Positions 17,982-26,208 of a stretch of DNA of 64,000 nt are shown in pieces. The stretch spans positions 1 to 64,000 of the forward strand of contig JANQQT010000093.1 in assembly GCA_028284925.1 (NCBI GenBank), read 5' to 3'. The notes beneath the pieces were generated by a model. That model worked only from the letters and a program-made list of their open reading frames with translations. It did not search any database and was not told the DNA's origin. Position numbers and translations under genes: made by a program. Origin of the DNA: Phycisphaeraceae bacterium (GTDB lineage: Bacteria > Planctomycetota > Phycisphaerae > Phycisphaerales > Zrk34). Every line of letters starts with the position of its first letter. Within the stretch, counting starts at the first letter, position 1.

Positions 17982-19187
17982 ATGCAAATGTTGCGTAAAA
18001 TGGCGGGTTTGTCGATGTTGTTGATTGTCTTCTCCGGAACCGTGGGATCGACGGGAACCATTGGCGCTGAGAAGACTGGGGGATGGGTAAGCCTGTTCGA
18101 TGGTAAGACGCTCAATGGTTGGTATAACCCCTACGACTGGGGGGAAGCTTCAGTGGTGGATGGTGAGATACGCCTCGTGGCGAATCGAAAGTTTTTTTTG
18201 GTGAGTAAGAAGTCGTATGGCGATTTTGTGTTTGAGGCGGAGATTAAGATGCCTGAGGGTAAGGCAAATTCGGGGTTTATGTTTCGATGCCATGTGAAAA
18301 AAAATCGGGTTTTCGGATATCAGGCAGAAGTTGATCCCTCGAAACGGGCATGGGCTGGAGGTTTGTATGATGAGGGAAGGCGGCGATGGTTGAATCCGCT
18401 TGCGGGGCAACCGAAGAAGCAGAAGGCGTTTGATCGAACGAAATGGAATAAGTATCGCATTGAGTGCGTGGGAGATCATTTACGGATTTATGTGAATGGC
18501 ATCTTGACGACTGATTATCGTGACCCCTTGGATATTGTGGGGCCGGTGGCATTGCAACATCACGGGGAGAAAGGGAAAGTGTACCGGTTTCGAAATATAC
18601 GCATCAAGAATTTGGGAAAGCATGCCTGGAAACCCGTGTTTAACGGGAAAGATCTGAAAGGCTGGCACATGTTGCCGGGTGGGACATGGAAGGTGGAGAA
18701 TGGCGTGATTGTGGGATCGGGAGAGAAAGACCAGAAGCGTCACGGGCTACTGCTTTTCGATCTACCGGTGAGTGATTTCACCGCAAGGTTGAAATTCCGA
18801 ATAAGCAACGGAGACAGCGGATTTTATTTTCGCGTGGAGAAAGTAAAGGGGAATGACAATGCACATGGGTTGCAGGCTCAGATCGCTCCGACGATGGAGA
18901 CCGGTGGGTTGTATGAGGTTGGCGGGAGAAAGTGGATAGTGAAACCTAAGGCGGATCGATTGAAGCGGCATTACAAGCCCGACAAGTGGACAGATATGGC
19001 GGTGAGTGCGCATGGCTCGCGTATTGTCGTGCATATCAACGGATACAAGGCAGTGGAATTGATGAATGATACGGGACGAAAGAAGGGATTTTTCGGATTA
19101 CAGATTCACGGCAACCAAGATGTCAAGGTTGAATTCAAGGACATCGAGCTGTTGACGAAGGCGAAGACTGGAAAGGTGTTAAACTAA
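17982..19187 (+). CDS. Secreted protein with two DUF1080 (3-keto-disaccharide hydrolase-like) domains
   Basis: The protein is about 401 aa. I place the start at 17982, with AAGGA upstream, giving a signal peptide (MAGLSMLLIVFSGTVG). The first DUF1080 domain begins at WVSLFDGKTLNGWY and the second at WKPVFNGKDLKGWHM, each a jelly-roll beta sandwich with the DGKxLxGW signature. Both domains contain the paired GFYFR/FMFR strand (SGFMFRCHV, SGFYFRVEK). DUF1080 includes enzymes cleaving 3-keto glycosides and carbohydrate-binding forms. It is last in the cluster and could act on the cell surface with the DUF1553 proteins; that is inference. Confidence 0.85.
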   Translation: MQMLRKMAGLSMLLIVFSGTVGSTGTIGAEKTGGWVSLFDGKTLNGWYNPYDWGEASVVDGEIRLVANRKFFLVSKKSYGDFVFEAEIKMPEGKANSGFMFRCHVKKNRVFGYQAEVDPSKRAWAGGLYDEGRRRWLNPLAGQPKKQKAFDRTKWNKYRIECVGDHLRIYVNGILTTDYRDPLDIVGPVALQHHGEKGKVYRFRNIRIKNLGKHAWKPVFNGKDLKGWHMLPGGTWKVENGVIVGSGEKDQKRHGLLLFDLPVSDFTARLKFRISNGDSGFYFRVEKVKGNDNAHGLQAQIAPTMETGGLYEVGGRKWIVKPKADRLKRHYKPDKWTDMAVSAHGSRIVVHINGYKAVELMNDTGRKKGFFGLQIHGNQDVKVEFKDIELLTKAKTGKVLN

Positions 19188-19347
19188 GGCGGTATTCGTA
19201 CGACGATGGGCGCGTTGATTTATCCGGTGACAAGGAATGCGTTCAATAAATTCACTTGTATGAGTATCGACTGCTGTTGTGGCACCGGCCCGGTGTGGCT
19301 TGCATTGGCTTGAGAATCTTCGGATCAATCGCGAGCAGAAACAATGA

Positions 19348-19701
19348 TCAAATCTGCCACGGTGTATCGTTGCGAACGTAGCGCCCATCCTGAAAATCGG
19401 AAAAGTAGAGATCAACCAGTGGATGTATGACGGGGGCCGTTTCGGAATCGCTTATCAGGCTATCCTGCGCAGCGTAGGTTGTCGCGGCAGAGCCATCGAC
19501 AAGAACGTGGTACCACGGTTGGTTTCGGTCAGGTTGCGTCTGGTTTGACATGTACCAATGCTGAGAAGCCATACACTGACGATCAAACTCGACAACAACA
19601 CCTCGGTAACCATAGCGATGATGCCGAACAAGTTGTCCAATTTCAAACAAAGGCTCGGTCTGACTGGAACCTTCGCTGGTATGTGATATGGCACGAATCA
19701 T
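19348..19701 (-). CDS. HspQ/YccV-like hemimethylated DNA-binding domain protein
   Basis: The protein is 117 aa. FEIGQLVRHHRYGYRGVVVEFD, QPWYHVLVDGS and TYAAQDSLI match the YccV/HspQ fold (PF08755), a small beta-barrel with a conserved Pro-Trp-Tyr-His. In enterobacteria the protein binds hemimethylated oriC and modulates Lon specificity; in eukaryotes the same domain occurs in FBXO21. In a planctomycete the role is unknown. It lies about 40 bp after a small membrane protein gene in the same direction. The gene ends before an otherwise empty 160 bp. Confidence 0.8.
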   Translation of the reverse strand: MIRAISHTSEGSSQTEPLFEIGQLVRHHRYGYRGVVVEFDRQCMASQHWYMSNQTQPDRNQPWYHVLVDGSAATTYAAQDSLISDSETAPVIHPLVDLYFSDFQDGRYVRNDTPWQI

Positions 19702-19739
19702 TGACGCTTATTTCCTCTCTTGGTCAGACACTGTTCCGA

Positions 19740-20168
19740 TTACGGTGCTTGCCACTTCATGTTCTTACTCTTGTCCCATATAACCGCGGAGCCTAACCCA
19801 TTGCGGTCGCCAACGAGTAACAAGCCGGTCTTTTCACCACCCTGCTGTGAGAGCTGGATTGATCCACCCCATTTGCCCGGGAAGCATGAAGCGACAGGTT
19901 TCTTTTTATGAATAAGTTGCCATGTTCCCTTGCCGGTACCGCGTTCGGATCCGACGAGATAGACGATTTCGTTCTTCTCGTTGTAGATCAACATTTTTCT
20001 GGCTCGAACGACCGGAAGAATGCCGCCCCCTTGCTTGGGCGGAAGGCGAATTTGTCCGAGAGCAATCACACCAACCAGGGCCAAGGCCAATACCCCAAGC
20101 AGCCAACGGTACCGTGAGACTTTTCGTTCAAGACGATTCAATCGTTCGACGACATTGGATTCGGTCAT
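19740..20168 (-). CDS. Small single-pass membrane protein, unknown function
   Basis: The protein is about 142 aa. A short coiled N terminus (VVERLNRLERKVSRYRW) is followed by one transmembrane helix (LLGVLALALVGVIALGQI) and a beta-rich outside domain (MLIYNEKNEIVYLVGSERG, SIQLSQQGGEKTGLLLVGD). AAGGGG precedes the ATG at 20168; an earlier TTG has no site. It lies 75 bp after rnd. This architecture resembles small cell-envelope proteins seen near nucleases in planctomycetes, but no name can be given. Confidence 0.55.
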   Translation of the reverse strand: MTESNVVERLNRLERKVSRYRWLLGVLALALVGVIALGQIRLPPKQGGGILPVVRARKMLIYNEKNEIVYLVGSERGTGKGTWQLIHKKKPVASCFPGKWGGSIQLSQQGGEKTGLLLVGDRNGLGSAVIWDKSKNMKWQAP

Positions 20169-20243
20169 AACCAACCCCTTTCATGGACAAGGTTTGTCGA
20201 TTCTCAATTGAACAAGCACTTCGGCTTAATTCAGATTCGGATA

Positions 20244-21587
20244 TTAGTTTACCGCATCCGCAGATTGGTTGGTGTCTGAGTTGAGAACTTCTCCGGACCA
20301 ACTGAAGTGAGTGTTGACTTCTCCGGCAAGCGTCTGAACGAGCCATTCCCCGATCAACTCATGTCGCCAACCTTCCTTCAACCTGCCGAGTTCCAGGCCA
20401 TTTCCCCCCCGATGGGAACGGAAGAGCCGGACGATTTCATCACGCGTAGCAACGAGTGTGGGGTCTACACCATTCGCAAAGCAATGGGTTTGAAGGTAAG
20501 TCCAGAGGCTGTCCACGGCGAATCGTTCGGCGGGCAACTCATCGCGAATGGGTTTTTCAGGCCTTTGATCACGCGGGAGCGCAAGGCCTCTTTCAATGGC
20601 TTCAATGATTTGGTCGCCCATCTGCTCAGCAACGGTAATGGGAAGCCTCTTTACTTCGAACAGTTCTTCCCGCGTGCGGGGAGGTTTCTTGGCGAGATCG
20701 ATCAACGACTCGTCTTTCAGATAGCTGCGTGGAGGAAGGTCGCGCTCTCGTGCGCCGACATCTCGTACGGCGACCAGCTCGATGAGGATGGCACGATGTT
20801 TGGCGCTCAGGCTTTTGGCTCCGCGTACACGTTTGGCAGCCAAACGGGGATCAAATTCAAACAGGCGTCGATCACACGCAGCCGTGCAGGCTTGGCGTGC
20901 CCAATCCAGACGACCAGAGGACTCGAGTCGGGTTACCAGTTCGTGGTGAATGGCGGCACCGTATCGCACATCATCGGCGGCATATCGCAAGTGTGCTGCT
21001 GAAATGGGCCGTTCATCCCAACTGGTGAATGTCAGGCCCTTGCCCAGTTTGGTTCCGAGCGTCTGCTGCATCAATCGAGTAAGCGAAAGCGGATAAGGCA
21101 AGCCGGTAAAACCCGCAGCAATCTGCATATCGAACACATTGGCGGCGGGCCGATCGAGATGGCGGACGACCGGTTCAAGATCCTGCTCACCGGCGTGAAC
21201 TATTTTCTCTAGATCTTCGTCGGCAATGGCCTCCCAGATCGGGGTAAGGTCGATATCGGTCATGGCATCCACGACGGCAACGCGTTCATGCGTTCCGATC
21301 TGGATGAGGCATAGTTTCGGCCAATAACTCACTTCACCGATGAATTCCGTGTCGTAGGTGAACTTGCCAACACCGCGGACATGTTGGAGGAGATCCTCAA
21401 GTTGATCATTCGTCTCAACGAATTCGTGCTCGCAGGTAGGTACTAATTCATGATCCACCTGCGCCGTTGCAGCAGGAAGATCATTCATCACCTCTTCATG
21501 CTGTAGTCGACGCAGATTGGCGCGAGGATTACTCTTGCGGCGACGACGGCGTTTCCTCGAATTGTTGGTGTTTGAATCCGGTGTCAT
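20244..21587 (-). CDS. rnd: Ribonuclease D-like 3'-5' exonuclease
   Basis: The protein is about 447 aa. The DEDDy exonuclease domain is present: motif I FTYDTEFIGE, motif II IVHAGEQDLEPVV and motif III RYAADDVRYG. An HRDC-like helical domain follows (LSAKHRAILIELVAVRDVGARE). RNase D trims 3' ends of tRNA and other RNAs. The basic N terminus (RKRRRRRKSN) is unusual and could bind RNA. I chose the ATG at 21587 with GGAG five bases upstream; in-frame starts at 21650 and 21680 lack ribosome sites. Confidence 0.9.
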   Translation of the reverse strand: MTPDSNTNNSRKRRRRRKSNPRANLRRLQHEEVMNDLPAATAQVDHELVPTCEHEFVETNDQLEDLLQHVRGVGKFTYDTEFIGEVSYWPKLCLIQIGTHERVAVVDAMTDIDLTPIWEAIADEDLEKIVHAGEQDLEPVVRHLDRPAANVFDMQIAAGFTGLPYPLSLTRLMQQTLGTKLGKGLTFTSWDERPISAAHLRYAADDVRYGAAIHHELVTRLESSGRLDWARQACTAACDRRLFEFDPRLAAKRVRGAKSLSAKHRAILIELVAVRDVGARERDLPPRSYLKDESLIDLAKKPPRTREELFEVKRLPITVAEQMGDQIIEAIERGLALPRDQRPEKPIRDELPAERFAVDSLWTYLQTHCFANGVDPTLVATRDEIVRLFRSHRGGNGLELGRLKEGWRHELIGEWLVQTLAGEVNTHFSWSGEVLNSDTNQSADAVN

Positions 21588-21746
21588 AAACTCCGACCGG
21601 TAAAAAGAGGTATGTTTGATCAACTCACTATCGATCCCGGAATATTCCATAGGGTACGACGAACCACTACCTGTCGTCAATAGGTTAATTCAGATTGGAC
21701 GGAATTGACGCAAAGTATTGAAACAGAATCTTCCAAAAGCCGCCGC

Positions 21747-22625
21747 CTATAGCTGGGAGCTATCGAGAGAACGAATCGTGTTACCATCGAGATGTATTCC
21801 ACACTCCGTCTTGCTTAATCCAGCCCACCGGCCGGACCTGGGATCTTCACCGTCTGCTACCGGCCGGGTGCAGACAGGTGTGTTGCAGCCGACGCTTGGA
21901 TAACCCTGATCGTACAGTGGGTTAAATGGGACGTTGTTGGCCTTGATGTAGCCCCATATGGTCGCATCGTCCAAGGTTGCGAACGGATTAAACTTGGCGA
22001 GGCTGTTGACTTCGTCCCATTGGGCAACGGGCAAATTGGCGCGGTTGGCGGATTGGCGTCGTCTCATACCGGTGATCCATCCGGATTTTCCGACGAGATA
22101 TCGGCGTTGAGGCTCGACCTTACGTATGTGGCAGCATTCGTTGACGCCTTCAATACCTCGTTCGTAAAGAAGGCCACCGTATTTGTGCTTTTGCTCGTCC
22201 CAACTCAGGTCAGCAGCGACGCGTTTGGCGCGGAAGCCGTAGCGCTCCTGAATACGAAGTCGCGTTTGATGCGTTTCGGCAAAGAGAACACCCGTATCTA
22301 AATAATACACTTCGAGGCTCTTGAGAATATCCATAGACGCAAGCATGTCGATAATCGCGACCGACTGCATTCCAAAACTACAGGCGAGAGAGAGGTTTGT
22401 CGGATAATACTCCACGGCCCAACGCAGAATATCCTGTGGGGCGGCCAGATCGAATTGCTCGGCGGCGGCCGACAAGTCAGCCTTTTGAGATTCGATCGAT
22501 CGAGATGTTTGCTCGGTCTTTGGCACTTGCTCTTCGTCCACTTGATGTTCACCTTCGATTGATACCCGCCAAGACACATCGCCTACCGCATTGCGTGCGG
22601 GATTCGGTGGAGTTTCGGTTTTCAT
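21747..22625 (-). CDS. cysH: Adenylyl-sulfate reductase (CysH family, 4Fe-4S type)
   Basis: The protein is about 292 aa. It reduces adenylyl sulfate (APS) or PAPS to sulfite in sulfate assimilation. The PP-loop nucleotide-binding part contains LACSFGMQSV, and the active-site Cys is in KTECGIH (Cys275). Two Cys pairs of the 4Fe-4S type are present: Cys164-Cys165 (ECCHIRK) and Cys247...Cys252 (GCNTPVC), a four-residue spacing where APS reductases usually have two. An Fe-S APS reductase is the most likely identity. The N-terminal 50 residues are variable and not conserved. It is the third gene of the riboswitch-controlled operon, 250 bp after the carrier gene. Confidence 0.85.
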   Translation of the reverse strand: MKTETPPNPARNAVGDVSWRVSIEGEHQVDEEQVPKTEQTSRSIESQKADLSAAAEQFDLAAPQDILRWAVEYYPTNLSLACSFGMQSVAIIDMLASMDILKSLEVYYLDTGVLFAETHQTRLRIQERYGFRAKRVAADLSWDEQKHKYGGLLYERGIEGVNECCHIRKVEPQRRYLVGKSGWITGMRRRQSANRANLPVAQWDEVNSLAKFNPFATLDDATIWGYIKANNVPFNPLYDQGYPSVGCNTPVCTRPVADGEDPRSGRWAGLSKTECGIHLDGNTIRSLDSSQL

Positions 22626-22876
22626 AAATCCGACCATGATCCGCAACAACGTCGCGTTCAAATTTGCGTCTTACATGCAGACGCCGCAACAGATTGAACA
22701 ACAGGATTTTGCGGTCGAATCGGTGAACATCTGGTCAAGCTCCATTCAACGCTGCTGGGTGTGTAATTGCACAGCGTTAAATCTTGGATGCATCATATTC
22801 GGTGGCCGTTACGCGTTCAATGCATTCATTCGGGACTCATCTTATTTCGAATGAACGCCTTGAATCGGTTGTGCAA

Positions 22877-23152
22877 TCAGCCTCCAGCAATCGCGGGAAT
22901 GATGGATACTTCATCACCATCGTTCACGGGAGTGTCAGGCCCGTTTTCAAAACGAATATCTTCACTGTTAAGGTAAATGTTGACGAAGCGACGTATGGCA
23001 CCGGATTCATCAAACAATCTCTCTTTCAGACCATCATGCCTGGCACAGATGTCGGAAAGAACAGCGGCGACGGTTTGCCCATCTCCGGCTACGGTTTCGG
23101 CGCCATCGGTAAGATTACGCAGTGGCGTGGGAATTCGTACTGTGACTGACAT
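22877..23152 (-). CDS. CysO/MoaD-like sulfur carrier protein
   Basis: The protein is 91 aa, ubiquitin-fold, and ends in AIAGG. The C-terminal Gly-Gly is the site where an E1-like enzyme adenylates and then forms a thiocarboxylate. It aligns without gaps to the carrier domain of the fusion protein at 26209-27654, identical at about 44 of 91 positions by hand count. It overlaps the preceding threonine synthase-like gene by 38 bp, and GAGGT precedes the ATG. In Mycobacterium, CysO carries sulfur for cysteine synthesis; MoaD does so for molybdopterin and ThiS for thiamine. The placement between thrC and cysH, under a SAM riboswitch, suggests sulfur amino acid synthesis (inference). Confidence 0.88.
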   Translation of the reverse strand: MSVTVRIPTPLRNLTDGAETVAGDGQTVAAVLSDICARHDGLKERLFDESGAIRRFVNIYLNSEDIRFENGPDTPVNDGDEVSIIPAIAGG

Positions 23153-24419
23153 GAAGTGCTACCTCTTCCTGGTTTTTCAGTTCATCCAAATAAGCGTTAA
23201 ATTCATCAAGCGTCGGCTCAATATGGCTGATCTCCCTGAATTCGCCAGCGATTGCTTCCTTGGTTTTCAACCCATTGCCGGTGATGCAGAGTACAACGCT
23301 TGAATCGGCGTCGAGCTTGCCGGAATTGACCAATCGCTTAGTCGCGGCGACCGTTACCCCACCCGCCGTTTCGGCAAAGATGCCTGTGGTTTCAGCAAGA
23401 AGACGTATGCCGGCGACGGTCTCCTCATCGGTGGGGTCTTCACCCCAACCACCGGTATTCCGCATGGTGGCTGCGGCGTAAATGCCGTCAGCCGGATCAC
23501 CAATAGCCAGTGATTTGACTATGGTGTCAGGTGTTCGAACGGGTTTGATCCAATCTGACTCGCTTTTGACCATATCAATAATGGGGTTGCAGCCTTTGGC
23601 TTGCGCGCCGTAGATCGCGGAGGTCTTTTCCTCGACAAGCCCCAATTTGACCAGTTCCTTAAAGGCTTTGTCAATCTTGCAGATCAATGAACCGCCTGCC
23701 ATCGGGCTAACGACGGCATCGGGCAATTGCCAGCCGAGTTGCTCGGCAATTTCAAAGCCCATCGTCTTGGAACCCTCAGCGTAATAGGGTCGCATATTGA
23801 CATTAACCATGGCCCAGCCGTGCTGTCCGGCAACTTCGGATACAAGGCGGTTGACGTTATCGTAAGTTCCGTTGATACCGACCACGGTTGCGCCAAATAC
23901 GAACGAGCCGAGCACCTTGCCAATTTCCAGATCAGAGGGGATCAGGACATAGGCTTTGAGGCCCGCTGAAGCGGCGTTGGCAGCGACGGAATTGGCGAGG
24001 TTACCGGTGGAAGCACATCCAACGGTGGTGAATCCGAATTCCCTGGCACGACTCAAAGCGACGGAAACAACGCGATCCTTGAAAGAGAGGGTCGGATAGT
24101 TAACGGTATCGTTCTTCACCCAAACTTCGCGAACACCAAGCGCTTCCGCAAGACGATCAGCCTTAACGAGAGGCGTGTAGCCGACATGTTCACCGACTGT
24201 AACGGATCCGGCAATGGGAAGCAGTTCGCGGTATCGCCACATGTTGGGTTGACGTGACTCGATGGTGTTTCGGGAAAGTACTTTCCCGATGGCATCGTAG
24301 TCATAATCCACTTCCAGCGGTCCGAAGCACTCATCACACACATAGAGCACGTCAGCCGGGAAGGACTTGGCGCATTCGCGACATTTCAGCCCCTTGAAAT
24401 ATACGTTCTGCTCGGCCAT
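23115..24419 (-). CDS. thrC: Threonine synthase-like PLP enzyme, SAM-riboswitch controlled
   Basis: The protein is 434 aa, PLP fold type II. The PLP Lys is Lys114 in SFKDRVV and a phosphate loop is seen at GCASTGNLANSV. The N terminus has a small zinc ribbon: Cys13/Cys16 (KCREC) and Cys28/Cys31 (VCDEC). Threonine synthase turns O-phosphohomoserine into threonine, but relatives in this family carry out other replacements at the same position, for example cysteate synthase. It is the first gene of an operon with a sulfur carrier and cysH, behind a SAM-I riboswitch, which fits methionine/homocysteine synthesis better than threonine. I would keep thrC as family name only. The ATG is preceded by AAGGA. 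Confidence 0.8.
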   Translation of the reverse strand: MAEQNVYFKGLKCRECAKSFPADVLYVCDECFGPLEVDYDYDAIGKVLSRNTIESRQPNMWRYRELLPIAGSVTVGEHVGYTPLVKADRLAEALGVREVWVKNDTVNYPTLSFKDRVVSVALSRAREFGFTTVGCASTGNLANSVAANAASAGLKAYVLIPSDLEIGKVLGSFVFGATVVGINGTYDNVNRLVSEVAGQHGWAMVNVNMRPYYAEGSKTMGFEIAEQLGWQLPDAVVSPMAGGSLICKIDKAFKELVKLGLVEEKTSAIYGAQAKGCNPIIDMVKSESDWIKPVRTPDTIVKSLAIGDPADGIYAAATMRNTGGWGEDPTDEETVAGIRLLAETTGIFAETAGGVTVAATKRLVNSGKLDADSSVVLCITGNGLKTKEAIAGEFREISHIEPTLDEFNAYLDELKNQEEVALHVSHSTNSHATA

Positions 24420-24460
24420 TTTCCGTGTGTCCTTTCCGTTTCGGACCGACTGTCAGCCCA

Positions 24461-24511
24461 AAATAAAAACCCCTTCCAACTCACCCCGAATTCGGGGCAG
24501 ATTGGAAGGGG
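24461..24511 (-). terminator. SAM riboswitch expression platform: nested intrinsic terminator
   Basis: On the minus strand, CCCCTTCCAA (24502-24511) pairs with TTGGAAGGGG (24470-24479). An inner palindrome CCCCGAATTCGGGG (24484-24497) lies within, and a T-rich run TTTTTATTT follows at 24461-24469. In addition ATCTGCCCC in the 5' arm (24494-24502) is complementary to GGGGCAGAT in the aptamer 3' end (24541-24549), giving a 9-bp antiterminator. SAM binding should release the terminator and switch the operon off. Confidence 0.9.
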
Positions 24512-24537
24512 CTTTGATGGGTTAATCAAACAGCCTA

Positions 24538-24668
24538 CTTATCTGCCCCTGAATCGATGTCATACCGATCTTCAGGGCTGGATTTAGCACCGAAACCCCT
24601 CAATAAATAGAAATTGAAGGCGGTTGCCGCGGTTTCGTAGGGCCAGTCCCTCCACCGCTCTTGATAAG
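24538..24668 (-). promoter_or_regulatory. SAM-I (S-box) riboswitch aptamer
   Basis: Reading the minus strand from 24668: CTTATCAAGAGCGGTGGAGG, then GACTGGCCCTACGAAACC and GCGGCAACC match the conserved S-box core. Further on, GGTGCTAAATCCAGC matches the P3/J3-4 region, and the 3' strand GCAGATAAG closes P1 with the starting CTTATC by perfect 6-bp pairing. The aptamer senses S-adenosylmethionine. It precedes the thrC-like gene by about 120 bp, with the terminator between. Promoter and expression platform are listed separately. Confidence 0.95.
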
Positions 24669-24699
24669 TCCGCAATAGCGGTATTCAATTGTTGGGGAG

Positions 24700-24728
24700 A
24701 TTATACACATTCCACCCGCCCTTTTCAA
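24700..24728 (-). promoter_or_regulatory. Near-consensus sigma-70 promoter for the SAM riboswitch operon
   Basis: On the minus strand TTGAAA (24723-24728), a 17-base spacer and a perfect TATAAT (24700-24705) are visible. Transcription would begin near 24693, about 25 bases before the aptamer. No operator overlaps it, so regulation is probably mainly by the riboswitch. Confidence 0.75.
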
Positions 24729-24800
24729 TCATTCCTTTAGTATTCATAATACCCCTCCCAGCCCGTTTAACCGGGAGCTAACCCCCAAGCAATCCTAGAA

Positions 24801-25397
24801 ATGGCACAGTTTTCATCTATTCTGGACTTTTGGCTCGGCACGACCGATATCACGGAACCGCCTACCGAAAAGGCTCAGGCCCAGTGGTTTGCGGGTGGGC
24901 AGGAGTTGGACACCCAAATCGCCGAGGATTTTAAGTCGCTGGTCAATGCCGCAGCATCGGGCAAATTCGAAGATTGGCAGGAACAGTCAGATTCGTGCAT
25001 GGCACTGCTGATCCTTTTGGATCAGTTTTCGCGAAATATCTGGCGTGATAGTGCCAAAGCATTCGCAAACGATGCTCATGCACTTGAGATTGCCAATGAC
25101 GCAATTTCGCGCAAACTCGATCGAGAGGTCCATTTGCTTTCCCGCCCCATGTTCTACTTGCCGCTTATGCATGCGGAAGATCTGCGCACGCAGAACCGTT
25201 GTGTGAAGCTATACGAAAAGCTAGTCGATTCAGCCCCCCGCAAGATACAGAAACCACTTAAGCATAGTCTGAAATTTGCAATTGCTCACCAAAAGGTGAT
25301 TCGACAATTCGGGCGATTCCCTTCACGCAATTCAGCACTGGGAAGATCAACGACACCGGATGAACAGACCTATCTGGACGCAAACGGTGGATTCTGA
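24801..25397 (+). CDS. DUF924 family protein
   Basis: The protein is 198 aa, the usual DUF924 length. The signature is clear: ILDFWLG near the start, QWFAGGQELDTQIAEDF, LILLDQFSRNIWRDSAKAFANDAHAL and FYLPLMHAEDLRTQ. DUF924 forms a helical TPR-like bundle of unknown function. It is the only plus-strand gene in the 19-34 kb minus-strand block and separates the two sulfur operons. It reads towards the peroxiredoxin gene and shares the terminator between them. No strong ribosome site precedes the ATG. Confidence 0.85.
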   Translation: MAQFSSILDFWLGTTDITEPPTEKAQAQWFAGGQELDTQIAEDFKSLVNAAASGKFEDWQEQSDSCMALLILLDQFSRNIWRDSAKAFANDAHALEIANDAISRKLDREVHLLSRPMFYLPLMHAEDLRTQNRCVKLYEKLVDSAPRKIQKPLKHSLKFAIAHQKVIRQFGRFPSRNSALGRSTTPDEQTYLDANGGF

Positions 25398-25427
25398 AAG
25401 ACCGTTTGGTTCAATATTTCAGCGCAC

Positions 25428-25452
25428 AAAAAAACCCGCCGTTTTGGCGGGC
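25428..25452 (-). terminator. Intrinsic terminator between DUF924 and peroxiredoxin genes
   Basis: The hairpin CCCGCCGTTTTGGCGGG (25435-25451) is followed on the minus strand by seven T (25428-25434), so it ends the peroxiredoxin transcript. In the plus direction it has no long T run but probably also slows the DUF924 transcript. Confidence 0.85.
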
Positions 25453-25465
25453 TTTGGAAAGTGAC

Positions 25466-26101
25466 TTATTTGTTGGGCTGAGGTGTATATCTGAGGTAAG
25501 GCTTAATTTCGGTATGCCCTTTCGGAAAGAGTCCAGGGATATCTTCATTGGCGACGGCAGGGACAATAATGCAGTCCTCACCATCAACCCAATTGGCCGG
25601 GGTGGCGACCTTATGGTTAGCCGTAAGCTGAAGAGAATCGATCACACGAAGAATCTCCTCAAAATTACGACCTGTGGACGCAGGATAAGTGATCATCAAC
25701 TTGATCTTCTTATCCGGACCAATAATAAAGACGCTTCGTACCGTGAGAGTGTCATCAGCGTTAGGGTGAATCATGCCGTAGAGTGAAGCTACATTTCTGT
25801 CGGGGTCACCAATGATCGGATAATTCATCGTAGTGTTTTGTGTTTCGTTGATATCACCGATCCAGCGATTGTGGTCATCTACGGAGTCCACGCTTACGGC
25901 AATAACCTTGCAGTTGCGTTTTTCAAATTCACCCTTTGACTGTGATACAAATCCCAGTTCCGTCGTACAAACCGGCGTAAAATCCTTGGGGTGTGAGAAC
26001 AAAACGCACCAACCATCGCCGATCCATTCATGAAAATCAATGGTTCCTTCAGTCGTGTCCGCAGTAAAGTTTGGCGCTACATCGCCTAGTTGAAGTGACA
26101 T
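25466..26101 (-). CDS. 1-Cys peroxiredoxin (Prx6 type)
   Basis: The protein is 211 aa. Cys45 in DFTPVCTTELG is the peroxidatic Cys, with Pro and Thr in the usual PxxxT/SxxC setting. The length and the C-terminal region with IVPAVANEDIPGLFPKGHTEIKPYLRYTPQP indicate the Prx6 1-Cys group. It reduces hydrogen and alkyl peroxides. AAAGGGG precedes the ATG. It lies about 108 bp after the carrier/MoeB/rhodanese gene on the same strand; the sulfur operon may read into it, and a terminator follows its end. Confidence 0.93.
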   Translation of the reverse strand: MSLQLGDVAPNFTADTTEGTIDFHEWIGDGWCVLFSHPKDFTPVCTTELGFVSQSKGEFEKRNCKVIAVSVDSVDDHNRWIGDINETQNTTMNYPIIGDPDRNVASLYGMIHPNADDTLTVRSVFIIGPDKKIKLMITYPASTGRNFEEILRVIDSLQLTANHKVATPANWVDGEDCIIVPAVANEDIPGLFPKGHTEIKPYLRYTPQPNK

Positions 26102-26208
26102 ACCATGCCCCTTTCCAAATGAGATTCCCGTTCCTTGTAAATCGCGCCTCCTTTAGGCACGATCTACACCATAAAACCCCGTGCATTCAGTATCCGAAGG
26201 CAAGCAGA

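Noticed and set aside
20307-21002. A 231-codon open frame on the plus strand.
   Set aside because: It lies wholly antisense to rnd, which has clear DEDD motifs; no ribosome site or domain.
22748-22778. Inverted repeat AACGCTG...CAGCGTT upstream of cysH.
   Set aside because: No T run follows and the loop is 17 bases; too weak to call a terminator or operator.
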